Source: Rubrivirga sp. SAORIC476 (GTDB lineage: Bacteria; Bacteroidota; Rhodothermia; Rhodothermales; Rubricoccaceae). From it: a stretch of DNA of 64,000 nucleotides. Positions 39,664-51,347 of this stretch are shown here, one piece after another (position 1 is the stretch's first letter; the number at the start of each line of letters is the position of its first letter). Made by a program: the position numbers and the translations under genes. The notes under the pieces were generated by a model. The model had not been told where the DNA came from, did not search any database, and saw only the letters and a list, made by a program, of their open reading frames with translations. The stretch covers positions 452,040 through 516,039 of the forward strand of contig NZ_MVOI01000006.1 of NCBI RefSeq assembly GCF_002283555.1, written 5' to 3'.

Positions 39664-41795
39664 AACAGCATGTCCCGGTACGTCGGCAGCGGCCAGAGGT
39701 CCGCCGGGACCTCCTTCTCCAGCGCGTCGCACGCCGCCCGCACCTTCGTCAGCGCCGGGATCACCTTGTCCTTCATCGCCATCGACTCGTCGGCCGCCTT
39801 GTGGGCCGCCGCGCGCGCCTTCGCGAGCGTGCCGAGCGCCTTCTGGAGCGCGTTGACCTGCGTCACCACACCCTCCGCGAGGGCCTTCGCGCCCGACGTG
39901 TCGAGCCCCAGGTCCTCCGCCGACTCCGCGCCCTCGCCGATCTCCGCCAGGTAGCGGAGCGCCGCCGGGAGCACCATCGTCTTCGCCATCGACTCCGTCG
40001 TCGCGGCCTCCACGTTCAGCGTCAGCGCGTACTGCTCCGAGAGGATGTCCTTGCGGCTCTCCAGCTCCGCCTCCGTCAGCACGTCGTAGGCCTCGAAGAC
40101 CGCCACGTTCTTGGCGTCCGTCAGCGTCGCCAGCGCGTCCGGCGTCGTCTTCAGGTTCAGCAGCCCGCGCTCCTCGACCGCCTCCTTGTGCCACGCGTCC
40201 GAGTAGCCGTCGCCGTTGAACACCACCTTCGTGTGCTCGCGGATCGAGTCCGTGATCACCTCGCGGACCGCCGCCTCCAGCGCCTTCTTGGACGGCCGCT
40301 TGCCCAGCTTCGCGTCCAGCTTCGTCGCCAGGTCGTCGATGGCCTCCGCCACGATCGTGTTGAGCACCGTCAGCGGGAACGACACCGACTGGCTCGATCC
40401 GACCGCGCGGAACTCGAACTTGTTGCCCGTAAAGGCGAACGGGCTCGTCCGGTTGCGGTCGCCCGCGTGGCGCGGCAGCGTCGGCAGCACCGGGCTACCG
40501 AGCCCCAGGAAGCCCGACTGCTTCGACTCGGTCGCCGTGCCCGTCGCCGTGATCTGCTCGAACACGTCCGAGAGCTGGTCGCCGAGGAAGATCGACAAGA
40601 TGGCCGGCGGCGCCTCGTTGGCCCCGAGCCGGTGGTCGTTGGCCGCCGTCGCGATCGACGCCCGCAGCAGATCCTGGTGCGTGTGCACCGCCTGCACCAC
40701 CGCCGTGCAGAAGAACAGGAAGCGCAGGTTCGAGTGCGGCGTGTCGCCCGGGTCCAGGAGGTTCTCGCCCGTGCTCGTCGACATCGACCAGTTCACGTGC
40801 TTGCCCGACCCGTTGATGCCCGCGAACGGCTTCTCGTGGAGCAGGCACGCCAGCCCGAACCGCTTCGCGACCCGCTGCAGCACCATCATCATCACCTGCT
40901 GATGGTCCGCGGCGACGTTGGCGTTCTCGAAGATGGGCGCGAACTCGTACTGGCCCGGCGCCACCTCGTTGTGGCGCGTCGCGACCGGCACGCCGAGGGA
41001 GTACAGCTCGGCCTCGACCGCGTTCATGTACGCCATGATCCGCTCCGGGATGGACCCGAAGTAGTGGTCGTCGAACTCCTGCCCGCGCGGCGGCGCCGCG
41101 CCGACGAGCGTCCGCCCGGCCACCAGCAGGTCGGGGCGCTCCTCGAAGAAGGCCTCGTCGATCAGGAAGTACTCCTGCTCCGCGCCGCACGTCGCGTAGA
41201 CGCGCCCGACGGGCTCGCCCAGCAGGTCGAGCGCGCGGCTGGCCTGCGTGTCGAGCGCGTTCATGCTGCGCAGCAGCGGGATCTTGTGGTCCAGCGCCTC
41301 ACCCGTCCACGACGCGAAGGCCGTCGGGATGCAAAGCGTCGCCGAGCCGTTGTGCTCGACCAGGAAGGCCGGGCTGGTCGGGTCGTAGGCCGTGTAGCCG
41401 CGTGCCTCGAACGTCGCGCGCAGGCCGCCACCCGGGAACGAGGACGCGTCGGGCTCGCCCTGGACGAGGCTCTTGCCCGAGAACTCGGCGACCGCGCCGC
41501 CGCCCGCGTTGGGCGTGATGAACGAGTCGTGCTTCTCGGCCGTCCGTCCGGTGAGCGGCTGGAACCAGTGCGTGTAGTGGGTCGCGCCGCGCTCGACGGC
41601 CCACTCCTTCATCGCCAGCGCCACCGCGTCGGCGACGGTTTCGTCGAAGGGCTCGCCCTTGTCGATGGTGGCGGTGAGCTTCTTGAAGACGGCCTTCGGC
41701 AGGCGCGACTTCATCTCGGACAGGCCGAACGTGTTCTGGCCGAACGTCTTCTCGACGTCCTGGACCATCGCGTGACCGTTGGTGAGGGTGGGCAT
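39651..41795 (-). CDS. glnN: Glutamine synthetase type III
   Basis: A 714-residue enzyme of the GSIII class, which is long and common in Bacteroidota and cyanobacteria. It joins ammonia to glutamate using ATP. GSIII features are visible: the N-terminal [39 protein letters not shown], the ATP/Glu region [21 protein letters not shown] near 190, [24 protein letters not shown] near 285, [18 protein letters not shown] near 330 and [23 protein letters not shown] near 445. The C-terminal helical part is long. The regulator gene upstream on the same strand (Lrp/AsnC) is the obvious candidate to control it. Confidence 0.95.
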   Translation of the reverse strand: MPTLTNGHAMVQDVEKTFGQNTFGLSEMKSRLPKAVFKKLTATIDKGEPFDETVADAVALAMKEWAVERGATHYTHWFQPLTGRTAEKHDSFITPNAGGGAVAEFSGKSLVQGEPDASSFPGGGLRATFEARGYTAYDPTSPAFLVEHNGSATLCIPTAFASWTGEALDHKIPLLRSMNALDTQASRALDLLGEPVGRVYATCGAEQEYFLIDEAFFEERPDLLVAGRTLVGAAPPRGQEFDDHYFGSIPERIMAYMNAVEAELYSLGVPVATRHNEVAPGQYEFAPIFENANVAADHQQVMMMVLQRVAKRFGLACLLHEKPFAGINGSGKHVNWSMSTSTGENLLDPGDTPHSNLRFLFFCTAVVQAVHTHQDLLRASIATAANDHRLGANEAPPAILSIFLGDQLSDVFEQITATGTATESKQSGFLGLGSPVLPTLPRHAGDRNRTSPFAFTGNKFEFRAVGSSQSVSFPLTVLNTIVAEAIDDLATKLDAKLGKRPSKKALEAAVREVITDSIREHTKVVFNGDGYSDAWHKEAVEERGLLNLKTTPDALATLTDAKNVAVFEAYDVLTEAELESRKDILSEQYALTLNVEAATTESMAKTMVLPAALRYLAEIGEGAESAEDLGLDTSGAKALAEGVVTQVNALQKALGTLAKARAAAHKAADESMAMKDKVIPALTKVRAACDALEKEVPADLWPLPTYRDMLFTGK

Positions 41796-41826
41796 GGAGG
41801 CAGGGAGGGTGACGGGGGAATCGGGT

Positions 41827-41844
41827 GGCCTCGGTGCCGAGGCC
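41827..41844. terminator. Palindrome GGCCTCGG-TG-CCGAGGCC between lrp and glnN
   Basis: A perfect 8-bp stem 6 bases after the regulator stop and 32 bases before the glutamine synthetase start, where it would separate the two transcripts. Confidence 0.5.
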
Positions 41845-41849
41845 GGGGG

Positions 41850-42332
41850 CTAGTCGTCGAGCGAGGACAGAACCATCGGCTCGGCGGTGAGATAGGCAGT
41901 CTCCTTGTGGGTCGTCAGCACGAGGCTCGTCCGCGTGCCGCGGACGCCGGGCACGGCCTGGACCTTGGCCAGCAGGCGCTCCAGCGCCGTCGTCGTCCGC
42001 ACGCGCACCTTGAGCACGTGCGAGCCGTCGCCGGTGACGGAGTGCAGCTCCTGGACCTCGTCCAGCGCCGAGACCGTCTCGATGAACTCGGCGTAGTGGT
42101 CGCTGCCGGTCGACTGGACGAACACGAACGCCATCACGTCGTGCCCGAGCCGCTTCGCGTTGACCGTCCCGTGGAAGCCCGTGAGCACGCCGCGGGCGTC
42201 GAGCTTGCGCATGCGGTCGGAGACGGACGGGATCGAGAGGCCGACCGCCTCCGCGATGTCCTTGCGCTTGATGCGCCCGTCGCGCTGGAGGAGGTCCAGG
42301 ATCTGAGCGTCGATGGTGTCGATTTTGTCCAC
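41850..42332 (-). CDS. Lrp/AsnC family transcriptional regulator
   Basis: A 160-residue regulator. N-terminal winged HTH: DKIDTIDAQILDLLQRDGRIKRKDIAEAVGLSIPSVSDRMRKL (residues 2-44), then the RAM domain (GFHGTVNAKRLGHDVMAFVFVQS to the C-terminus) that binds amino acids and drives octamer formation. The start is the GTG at 42332, the only codon giving the conserved N-terminus. It sits directly upstream of, and on the same strand as, glutamine synthetase III, so control of nitrogen assimilation in response to an amino acid is likely but inferred. The gap to 42527 shows no further gene. Confidence 0.88.
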   Translation of the reverse strand: MDKIDTIDAQILDLLQRDGRIKRKDIAEAVGLSIPSVSDRMRKLDARGVLTGFHGTVNAKRLGHDVMAFVFVQSTGSDHYAEFIETVSALDEVQELHSVTGDGSHVLKVRVRTTTALERLLAKVQAVPGVRGTRTSLVLTTHKETAYLTAEPMVLSSLDD

Positions 42333-42527
42333 GTGGAGGGCGTTTGCCGTAGTTATTGAGGCGATCCAAAACCTACGCCTTCTCCGGGGCCGAGGTCGTG
42401 TGGCGACGCATTCTTTACAGAAGCGCTTCCGGAGATCCGCCTCGGTGCGCCCCGGGAGGTCCCAGAAGGGGGCGACGCAACCCGGTCCGGTCCAGGGCGC
42501 GTACACGAGCCCCCTTTCCCCGGACCC

Positions 42528-42734
42528 ATGAACGCCCCCGGTACTGCCGCCGTCCTCAGCCTCATCGTTCCCGGCGTCGGCCAGATCTACAACGGCACCT
42601 TCTTGCGCGGCCTCTTCTGGCTGATCGTCACGCCCGGCTTCTGGATCGGCACGGGCGGCTTCTTCGGCTGGGTCGCACACGTGATCGCGGCGTACACCGC
42701 CTACCGCTATGCCGAACGTCATCCGAAGACGTGA
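42528..42734 (+). CDS. Small membrane protein (TM2/DUF5683-like)
   Basis: A 68-residue protein with two membrane segments: APGTAAVLSLIVPGVGQIYNGTFL then LFWLIVTPGFWIGTGGFF and a third weaker one (VAHVIAAYTAYRYAERHP). The block LSLIVPGVGQIYNG.FLRGLFWLI is typical of tiny membrane proteins in the TM2-like group, whose function is unknown. It is short but the composition and conserved glycine-rich turn make it a convincing gene. The tRNA gene follows after 69 bases. Confidence 0.7.
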   Translation: MNAPGTAAVLSLIVPGVGQIYNGTFLRGLFWLIVTPGFWIGTGGFFGWVAHVIAAYTAYRYAERHPKT

Positions 42735-42789
42735 TCCCTCGGTCTCGTCACAGTGCCCGCCGTCCGCCCGAGGCGGGCGCGGCTGCCTG

Positions 42790-42796
42790 TAGTTTG
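42790..42796 (+). promoter_or_regulatory. Putative tRNA promoter
   Basis: TAGTTTG followed by CGGC, close to the TATCTTTGCGGC found before bioY, ending 7 bases before the first base of the tRNA, exactly where a -7 element should be. Confidence 0.5.
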
Positions 42797-42803
42797 CGGC
42801 TCC

Positions 42804-42879
42804 GGGCTCGTAGCACAACGGTTAGTGCAGCCGGCTCATAACCGGACGGTTGCAGGTTCAAATCCTGCCGGGCCCACCA
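42804..42879 (+). tRNA. tRNA-Met (CAT), elongator type
   Basis: The acceptor arms GGGCTCG (42804-42810) and CGGGCCC (42869-42875) pair fully, with A at the discriminator position and CCA encoded (42877-42879). The anticodon loop is CTCATAA, anticodon CAT, and the T arm contains GGTTCAAATCC. The G1-C72 pair rules out initiator tRNA, which has an unpaired position. Ile2 with lysidine is less likely because of the loop and the stem after it. Confidence 0.93.
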
Positions 42880-43028
42880 TGCGCATCTCCGCGTGACATG
42901 CCACGGCATGGGGCGGAGGGCCGACACGGCGGGGGCGCCTGCGCTGCGTGAGGGTCTCGGAGGTGAGGGCAGGGCGCTCGCAGCCTGCGGCCGGGCGGCC
43001 TGCCTCGGCGCTGCCATGGGCTCGACGT

Positions 43029-43105
43029 GGAGGGTTCCGGCGGGTCTCTCGGGTGAGAGACCGCTCGCCTCGGCGAATCCTCCGCCCCGGAGGACGCCTG
43101 TTTTT
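43029..43105 (+). promoter_or_regulatory. metH leader: alternative hairpins and a terminator
   Basis: This lies in the 308-base gap between the tRNA and metH, which otherwise shows no gene. TCCTCCG (43078-43084) and CGGAGGA (43088-43094) form a terminator followed by TTTTT at 43101-43105. GGAGGGTT (43029-43036) can instead pair with AATCCTCC (43076-43083), and between them GGTCTCTC (43043-43050) pairs perfectly with GAGAGACC (43055-43062). The two folds exclude each other, the layout of an attenuator. The terminator could simply serve the tRNA. No known riboswitch consensus was recognised. Confidence 0.5.
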
Positions 43106-43187
43106 CACCCCCGATATCCCCCGAGAGTCTGGACCTTCGGGCATCGGCCGTCCCGGCCGACCCTGATTCCGCACGCCCCCCGTTCCC

Positions 43188-46859
<3,672 letters not shown>

Positions 46860-46906
46860 CCCACCCTGCCCGCCCCGCTCCCGGGGGTGGGCACGCTCGC
46901 GCTGCG

Positions 46907-47269
46907 ATGACCCCGATCAACCTCGCCGACACGCTGACCCGGTTCGACGCGACCTGGACACCGCACGTGATCGCCGAACTGAACGGTCAGCAGGTCAAGC
47001 TGGCGAAGCTGGAGGGCGCCTTCGTGTGGCACGACCACGCCGACGAGGACGAGCTGTTCTGGGTCGTCTCCGGGCGCCTGCGGATCGAGTTCCGCGACGC
47101 GCCCGATGCCGTGCTCGGACCGGGCGAGATCCTGGTCGTGCCGCGCGGTGTCGAGCATCGACCGGTCGCCGAGCCGACGGCCGAGGTGGTCCTGTTCGAG
47201 CCTGCCTCGACGGCCCACACGGGTGCCGTCGACCACCCCCGGACGGTCCGCGACCTGCCCCGACTCTAA
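46907..47269 (+). CDS. Cupin domain protein
   Basis: A 120-residue single cupin. The two cupin motifs are WHDHADEDELFWVVSGRLRIEF (His, His, Glu metal ligands, residues 41-62) and GPGEILVVPRGVEHRPVAE (72-90, second His). Small cupins of this kind bind a metal and act as isomerases, dioxygenases or sensors; the function cannot be told from sequence. The start MTPINLADTL is the only ATG. Downstream of metH by 47 bases and probably co-transcribed with it. Confidence 0.82.
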   Translation: MTPINLADTLTRFDATWTPHVIAELNGQQVKLAKLEGAFVWHDHADEDELFWVVSGRLRIEFRDAPDAVLGPGEILVVPRGVEHRPVAEPTAEVVLFEPASTAHTGAVDHPRTVRDLPRL

Positions 47270-47351
47270 AACGCGACAGTACCGGGAGGTGGAACCCGGG
47301 CATTGAAGGCGGTGGACGATCGGCCGATACTCTGCCGGACTCCACCGTCCG

Positions 47352-48050
47352 ATGCGCCTCCTTTTCTTTGCCCTCGTCCTTTCCGCTCTCGGGGCGGGAT
47401 CGTTCTGGGCCCTCACGCAGGGGCCTCTGGCGCCCGTACTCGGCGCAGCCGCTTCGGACTCGACGCGCAGCGTGCTGGCCGTTCCGCCGCCGCCGGGGAG
47501 CGTCCCCCTCGCGGAGCCGTCCGCGGCCGACCCCAGCCAGTCGGCGGTGCAAGAGCAGGTGACGTACCAGACGTACGCGGTCACCGGGCAGTCGGCCGAG
47601 GCCATCCTCCGCTCGCTCGTCCAGAATGGACCTCGCGAAGGGGAGGACATCTTCTTCGGCCTGACGCAGACCGACCTGGACGTGCGCTACGAGCCCCGCG
47701 CCATCTCAGGGGGCTGCATCATCGAGGACACCCGGGTCTCGCTCGACGTGGTGGTGACGCTGCCCGAGTGGATGCCCGCCGCCGACGTGGACCCCGCGCT
47801 CCAGGCCGGCTGGGGGCGGTTCCGACGCGCGCTCGCCGCCCACGAGCATCAGCACCGCGTGATCGCGGTCGGCTGGGCCGAGACGGCCTACAAGGCGGTC
47901 GCCGGGCTGTACCGCTCCTCGTGCGACGCTGCGGTGTCGGAGGCGCGGGCGCGGCTGGAACGGCTCGGCGTGGAGGTCAACGCAGCCCACCGGCAGTTCG
48001 ACGATGAGACCGAGCACGGCAAGACGACCGGCGCGTACTGGCCCCAGTAG
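47352..48050 (+). CDS. DUF922 family secreted zinc-protease-like protein
   Basis: A 232-residue protein with an N-terminal signal or anchor (MRLLFFALVLSALGAGSFWAL). The DUF922 core has the HExxH-like motif FRRALAAHEHQHRVIAVGWA (about residues 158-177) and the C-terminal block FDDETEHGKTTGAYWPQ characteristic of the family. Predicted to be an extracytoplasmic zinc-dependent protease, activity unproven. Residues 30-75 are a Pro/Ser linker. No obvious partner is nearby. Confidence 0.8.
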   Translation: MRLLFFALVLSALGAGSFWALTQGPLAPVLGAAASDSTRSVLAVPPPPGSVPLAEPSAADPSQSAVQEQVTYQTYAVTGQSAEAILRSLVQNGPREGEDIFFGLTQTDLDVRYEPRAISGGCIIEDTRVSLDVVVTLPEWMPAADVDPALQAGWGRFRRALAAHEHQHRVIAVGWAETAYKAVAGLYRSSCDAAVSEARARLERLGVEVNAAHRQFDDETEHGKTTGAYWPQ

Positions 48051-48097
48051 GAGCGCTCGGAGACTCCGGTGTCCCACCCGACCTGCGAGACCGGGGC

Positions 48098-48874
48098 CTA
48101 CTCGAACGAGGAGAAGTCCGGCGCGCGTTTCTCGAAGAAGGCTGAGAACGCCTCCGCGGCTTCCGGCGAGCCGAGGCGCTCGACGAACAGCGCGCCCTCC
48201 CGCGCGATGGCGTCCCCGACCGCCTCGGCGGTGTCGTGGGCCAGCAGCGCCTTCGTCAGGCGGACCGCCGCGGGCGGCTTCGCGGCCAGCAACGCGGCCC
48301 GCGCCAGCGCATGCGCGACGGGGTCCTCGACGACGGCGTTGAGCAGTCCGACCTCGCGCGCGGTCTCCGCCGGGATCGCCTCTCCGAAGAGCAGCATCTC
48401 GGCCGCGCGGACGCGTCCGGCCAGCCGCGGCAGCAGCAGGCTCGACGCCGCCTCGGGCACCAGGCCCAGGTCCACGAACGGCATCTTCAGCATCGCGCTC
48501 GCCCCGGCATAGGCGAGGTCGCAGTGGAGCAGGATCGTCGTCCCGATGCCGATGGCTGGGCCCTCCACGGCGGCCACGAGCGGCTTCGGGAACGTGGCCG
48601 CGGCATGGAGGAACCGGAAGACCGGGCTGTCCGGCCCGGTCGGCGGGTCCATCATGAAGTCGGCGAGGTCGTTGCCGCCGGTGAACACGCCCCCGCGCCC
48701 ACTCAGCACGACGACGCGGACGGCGCCGTCGGTGACGGCCTCCTCCAGGCTGTCCGCCAGGCGGGCGTACATGGCCCGCGTGAGGGCGTTCTTCTTCTCG
48801 GGCCGGTCGAGGACGAGGTGCAGCACGCCGCCGTCGAGCGTGGCAGAGACGTGGTCGTGGGCAGAGTCGGTCAT
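48098..48874 (-). CDS. Enoyl-CoA hydratase/isomerase family protein
   Basis: A 258-residue crotonase-fold enzyme from ATG 48874 (MTDSAHDHVSATLDGGVLHL). The oxyanion-hole segments are VLSGRGGVFTGGNDLADFM (about 57-75) and VAAVEGPAIGIGTTILLHCDLAYA (about 100-123). The block FVDLGLVPEAASSLLLPRLAG has the Glu used by 2,3-isomerase-like (PaaG type) members rather than the hydratase pair, so an isomerase activity on enoyl-CoA is the better guess. It stands alone between convergent and divergent neighbours. Confidence 0.85.
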   Translation of the reverse strand: MTDSAHDHVSATLDGGVLHLVLDRPEKKNALTRAMYARLADSLEEAVTDGAVRVVVLSGRGGVFTGGNDLADFMMDPPTGPDSPVFRFLHAAATFPKPLVAAVEGPAIGIGTTILLHCDLAYAGASAMLKMPFVDLGLVPEAASSLLLPRLAGRVRAAEMLLFGEAIPAETAREVGLLNAVVEDPVAHALARAALLAAKPPAAVRLTKALLAHDTAEAVGDAIAREGALFVERLGSPEAAEAFSAFFEKRAPDFSSFE

Positions 48875-48930
48875 CGGTCGGGGAGGGGGGAGGCCGGAAG
48901 CTACGGGCGGCCCTCGTCCTCTCTCGGGGT

Positions 48931-48950
48931 CCACCTCGGTGCCGGGGCGG
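48931..48950. repeat. Recurrent dyad CCACCTCGG-TG-CCGGGGCGG
   Basis: An imperfect copy of the palindrome, upstream of the enoyl-CoA hydratase gene and of bioY in a divergent gap. Confidence 0.4.
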
Positions 48951-49017
48951 CGGAAGCGGACGATGGCCCATGCCGGGCGTCCGCACGGTGACGCATCGTG
49001 CCGTCCATCGTCCCCTG

Positions 49018-49025
49018 TATCTTTG
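49018..49025 (+). promoter_or_regulatory. bioY promoter, perfect TAnnTTTG element
   Basis: TATCTTTG matches the Bacteroidota -7 consensus exactly and lies 21 bases before the bioY ATG. No clear -33 TTG was identified. Confidence 0.6.
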
Positions 49026-49046
49026 CGGCCCCTCTCTCGCACGCCC

Positions 49047-49625
49047 ATGGCCCTCACCCTCGCCCCCCCGTCCGCCGCCTCCGTCGACCGCCTCCGCGCC
49101 GCCGACGCGCCGCTCGCCCTCCAGGCCGCCCTCGTCGTCGGCACCGCGCTGCTGACGGGCCTGCTGGCCCAGTTCGAACTGCGGATCTACCTCTGGGAGG
49201 TCCCGCTGACGCTCCAGACGCTGGCCGTCTACGGCGCTGGGCTGTTCCTCGGCTGGCGCACCGGCGCACTGGCGATGCTCCTCTACCTCGCGCTCGGCCT
49301 CGTACTGCCGATGTACGCGGGCGGCGGCACCGGCCTCGGGCACCTGCTGGGCGCGTCTGCGGGCTACCTGTTCGCGTTCCCGCTCGTCGCGTTTCTGGCC
49401 GGGCGCCTCACCGAGGCCAACCGGGGCGTGGGGCGGACGCTCCTCGCGCTCGCTGCCGGGTCCGTGGTGCTGTTCTCCTGCGGCATCGTCGGGCTCCACC
49501 TCGTGGCGGGGATGGCGTGGGCCGACGCGGCCGTGAACGGCTGGCTGCGGTTCGTGCCGTGGGACCTGACCAAGATCGCCCTCGTGGCGTCGCTCTATGC
49601 CGCCGCGCGCCGCGCCACCGCCTGA
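49047..49625 (+). CDS. bioY: Biotin transporter BioY (ECF S component)
   Basis: A 192-residue membrane protein with about six segments. It has the BioY pattern: VPLTLQTLAVYGAGLFLGWRTGALAMLLYLALGLVLPMYAGGGTGLGHLLGASAGYLFAFPLVAFLAG, with the conserved GLPVF-type turn represented by GLVLPMYAGG, and GLHLVAGMAWADAAVNG. BioY captures biotin and either works alone or with the EcfT/A module, which is not in this window. ATG 49047 follows a perfect promoter element and a terminator hairpin follows the stop, so the gene is a single transcript. Confidence 0.92.
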   Translation: MALTLAPPSAASVDRLRAADAPLALQAALVVGTALLTGLLAQFELRIYLWEVPLTLQTLAVYGAGLFLGWRTGALAMLLYLALGLVLPMYAGGGTGLGHLLGASAGYLFAFPLVAFLAGRLTEANRGVGRTLLALAAGSVVLFSCGIVGLHLVAGMAWADAAVNGWLRFVPWDLTKIALVASLYAAARRATA

Positions 49626-49654
49626 GCCTGGACCGCCTCCGCCTGGTTTTCGTC

Positions 49655-49682
49655 CGACGCCCGCCCCACCCGGCGGGCGTCG
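49655..49682 (+). terminator. Hairpin after bioY
   Basis: CGACGCCCGCC (49655-49665) pairs with GGCGGGCGTCG (49672-49682), an 11-bp stem with a 6-base loop, ending in TGCGTT. Shares its right flank with the hairpin after the CsbD-like gene. Confidence 0.6.
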
Positions 49683-49756
49683 TGCGTTCAGGCCTCTCCG
49701 TTACCTGTCGCCGACCGTCGGCGGCCTCTTCATCGCTCTCCCTTCCCCCCGCTCCC

Positions 49757-50407
49757 ATGCTTCGCCTTCGCTCCGCCCTCTCGCTCACCCTCGCCCTCGG
49801 GGCCGTCCTCGCGCTCGGCGCCTGCGACACCACCGAGGACACCGCCCTCGACGTCTTCGTGGTCGACTTCAACTTCGACTCCCAGGACTACATCGCGGGG
49901 AACGATCTCAAAACGGCCACCTTCGATGCCCGCGATGCCGCGGTCACGCGCGGTGACCTCGGCGACGCCCTGCAGACGGCCGGGGATGGCGCCTTGGTGA
50001 TGCTTTACATCGACGTGGAACTGGTGTCCCCGGTTGAGGGCGCCTCCGGGAACGTCACGTGGGCGGCGCTTCCGCTGTCGCGTTCGTTCGAGGAGATCGT
50101 CCTCGATGACCAGGGAGAGGGCTCGACGATTCCGGTGGTCGGGTACACAGCCTCCTACGAGTACTCGTTCGACAACCAGGACCTCTACTTCGACATCGTC
50201 TCCTCGGCCCCGTACACCGACTTCTCGTCCGACCCGCGCGATCTGTTCGACTTCATCGCGCCGCAGCGTCAACTGGGCGGATCCAGCGACATCGATCTTC
50301 GCCTCGTCGTGATTCCGGACGAGCTGTTCTACGTCAATGGCTCCGGCGCTCGGATCGACGTGCGCGACTACGAGGCCGTCAAGGCCGCCTTCGACCTGCC
50401 CGACTGA
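49757..50407 (+). CDS. Lipoprotein of unknown function
   Basis: A 216-residue protein from ATG 49757 with a lipobox (LALGAVLALGAC, Cys at about 23). The mature part is Asp/Thr/Ser-rich and beta-strand-like (VDFNFDSQDYIAGN, VMLYIDVELVSPVEG, YEYSFDNQDLYFDIVSSAPYTDF) and ends RIDVRDYEAVKAAFDLPD. I recognise no family. The acidic, aromatic-rich strands fit a surface or periplasmic beta-sandwich. It lies between bioY and the convergent response regulator. Confidence 0.7.
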   Translation: MLRLRSALSLTLALGAVLALGACDTTEDTALDVFVVDFNFDSQDYIAGNDLKTATFDARDAAVTRGDLGDALQTAGDGALVMLYIDVELVSPVEGASGNVTWAALPLSRSFEEIVLDDQGEGSTIPVVGYTASYEYSFDNQDLYFDIVSSAPYTDFSSDPRDLFDFIAPQRQLGGSSDIDLRLVVIPDELFYVNGSGARIDVRDYEAVKAAFDLPD

Positions 50408-50418
50408 GCCGGTCCGGC

Positions 50419-50452
50419 CCGCCTCGGTGTGCCCACGGCGCCACCGAGGCGG
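50419..50452. terminator. Dyad CCGCCTCGG...CCGAGGCGG in a convergent gap
   Basis: Perfect 9-bp arms (50419-50427 and 50444-50452) with a 16-base loop between the lipoprotein stop and the response regulator stop. Confidence 0.5.
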
Positions 50453-50457
50453 GCGGG

Positions 50458-51105
50458 CTAGACCTCGTTCTGCGCCGTCCAGAGGGTCGCGCGCTGCACG
50501 AACTCGTTGGTCGTCGAGAGGCCCAGCTTCTGCTTGATGTGGACGCGGTGCGTCTCGACGGTCTTCGGCGAGAGCATCATGGCCTCGGCCACCTGTGACG
50601 TGGTCAGGCCCTGGCCGAAGTAGCGGAAGACCTCCAGTTCGCGGTCCGTCAGGTCCGACACCGCCGAGTCTGAGGGCGAGCCGGCGGCGAGGTAGCTGCC
50701 CACGACGCGGTCGCGGACCTCGTCCGAGAGGTGGAGGCGGCCGTCGAGGACCGTCCGGATGGCGTCCAGCAGCACGCCCGAGGCCTCCTGCTTGGCGACG
50801 TACCCGAGGGCGCCCGCGCGGACGGCCCGCTCGGCGTAGACCCGCTCCGGGTAGGCCGAGACGATGAGCACCTTGAGGTCCGGCTCGATCGACTTGAGCT
50901 GCTTCGTCAGCTCGATGCCGTCGGAGCCGTCGATGGAGATGTCCGCCAAGACGAGGTCCGGCTTCGCCGAGCCGATCAGGTTGATCGCGTCCGGCCCGGA
51001 CGAGGCCTCGCCGACGACTTCGAGATCGGGGGCCGACCGGATGAGAGAACGGAGGCCCTCCCGCGTGATCGGGTGGTCCTCGACGAGGAAGATGCGGTGG
51101 GTCAT
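50458..51105 (-). CDS. NarL/FixJ-type response regulator
   Basis: A 215-residue two-domain regulator. Receiver domain with IFLVEDHPITREGLRSLI (acidic pair E9-D10) and phospho-acceptor D55 in LVLADISIDGSDG, the Thr/Ser in LIVSAYPERV and Lys in GYVAKQEASG; the LuxR-type HTH (SDLTDRELEVFRYFGQGLTTSQVAEAMMLSPKTVETHRVHI) starts near 150. It acts as a DNA-binding transcription regulator controlled by an unlinked histidine kinase. A dyad TAGGGA-N3-TCCCTA lies 87 bases upstream of its start, a possible autoregulatory site. Confidence 0.93.
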   Translation of the reverse strand: MTHRIFLVEDHPITREGLRSLIRSAPDLEVVGEASSGPDAINLIGSAKPDLVLADISIDGSDGIELTKQLKSIEPDLKVLIVSAYPERVYAERAVRAGALGYVAKQEASGVLLDAIRTVLDGRLHLSDEVRDRVVGSYLAAGSPSDSAVSDLTDRELEVFRYFGQGLTTSQVAEAMMLSPKTVETHRVHIKQKLGLSTTNEFVQRATLWTAQNEV

Positions 51106-51191
51106 GATGGAAACGACGTGGCGGTGACGCCTGGGGGAACGAAGAGGGAGGAAACTGCGGGTGTTCTGCCGCCCAGTCTAGAGGATACATG

Positions 51192-51206
51192 TAGGGAGGT
51201 TCCCTA
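51192..51206. promoter_or_regulatory. Dyad TAGGGA-GGT-TCCCTA upstream of the response regulator
   Basis: A perfect 6-bp inverted repeat with a 3-base centre in the divergent gap between the response regulator and the VWA gene. It is of the size and symmetry of a LuxR-type operator half-site pair. Binding is untested. Confidence 0.4.
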
Positions 51207-51230
51207 TGGAAGGACGGGGCGAGTCCTTTG

Positions 51231-51248
51231 TTTCAGTTTTGACTGAAA
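51231..51248. promoter_or_regulatory. Dyad TTTCAGT-TTTG-ACTGAAA
   Basis: A perfect 7-bp inverted repeat with a 4-base loop, AT-richer than the surroundings, about 100 bases upstream of the VWA gene. It could be an operator or part of its promoter. Confidence 0.4.
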
Positions 51249-51347
51249 GCTGCAGGGTGGGGACGACCGGAACGCCGCCACGCGTTCCTCGTGGGAGCCC
51301 CCCCAGGTGCCCCGCCGATGGCACCGGTCCCCCCAGCCCCCGTCGCC

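Noticed and set aside
42804-42879. Initiator tRNA-fMet
   Set aside because: The acceptor stem begins with a G1-C72 pair; initiator tRNAs have a mismatch there.
42880-43187. A cobalamin or SAM riboswitch upstream of metH
   Set aside because: I looked for the B12-box and SAM-I/SAM-II/SAH conserved sequences and saw none; only hairpins and a terminator are supported.
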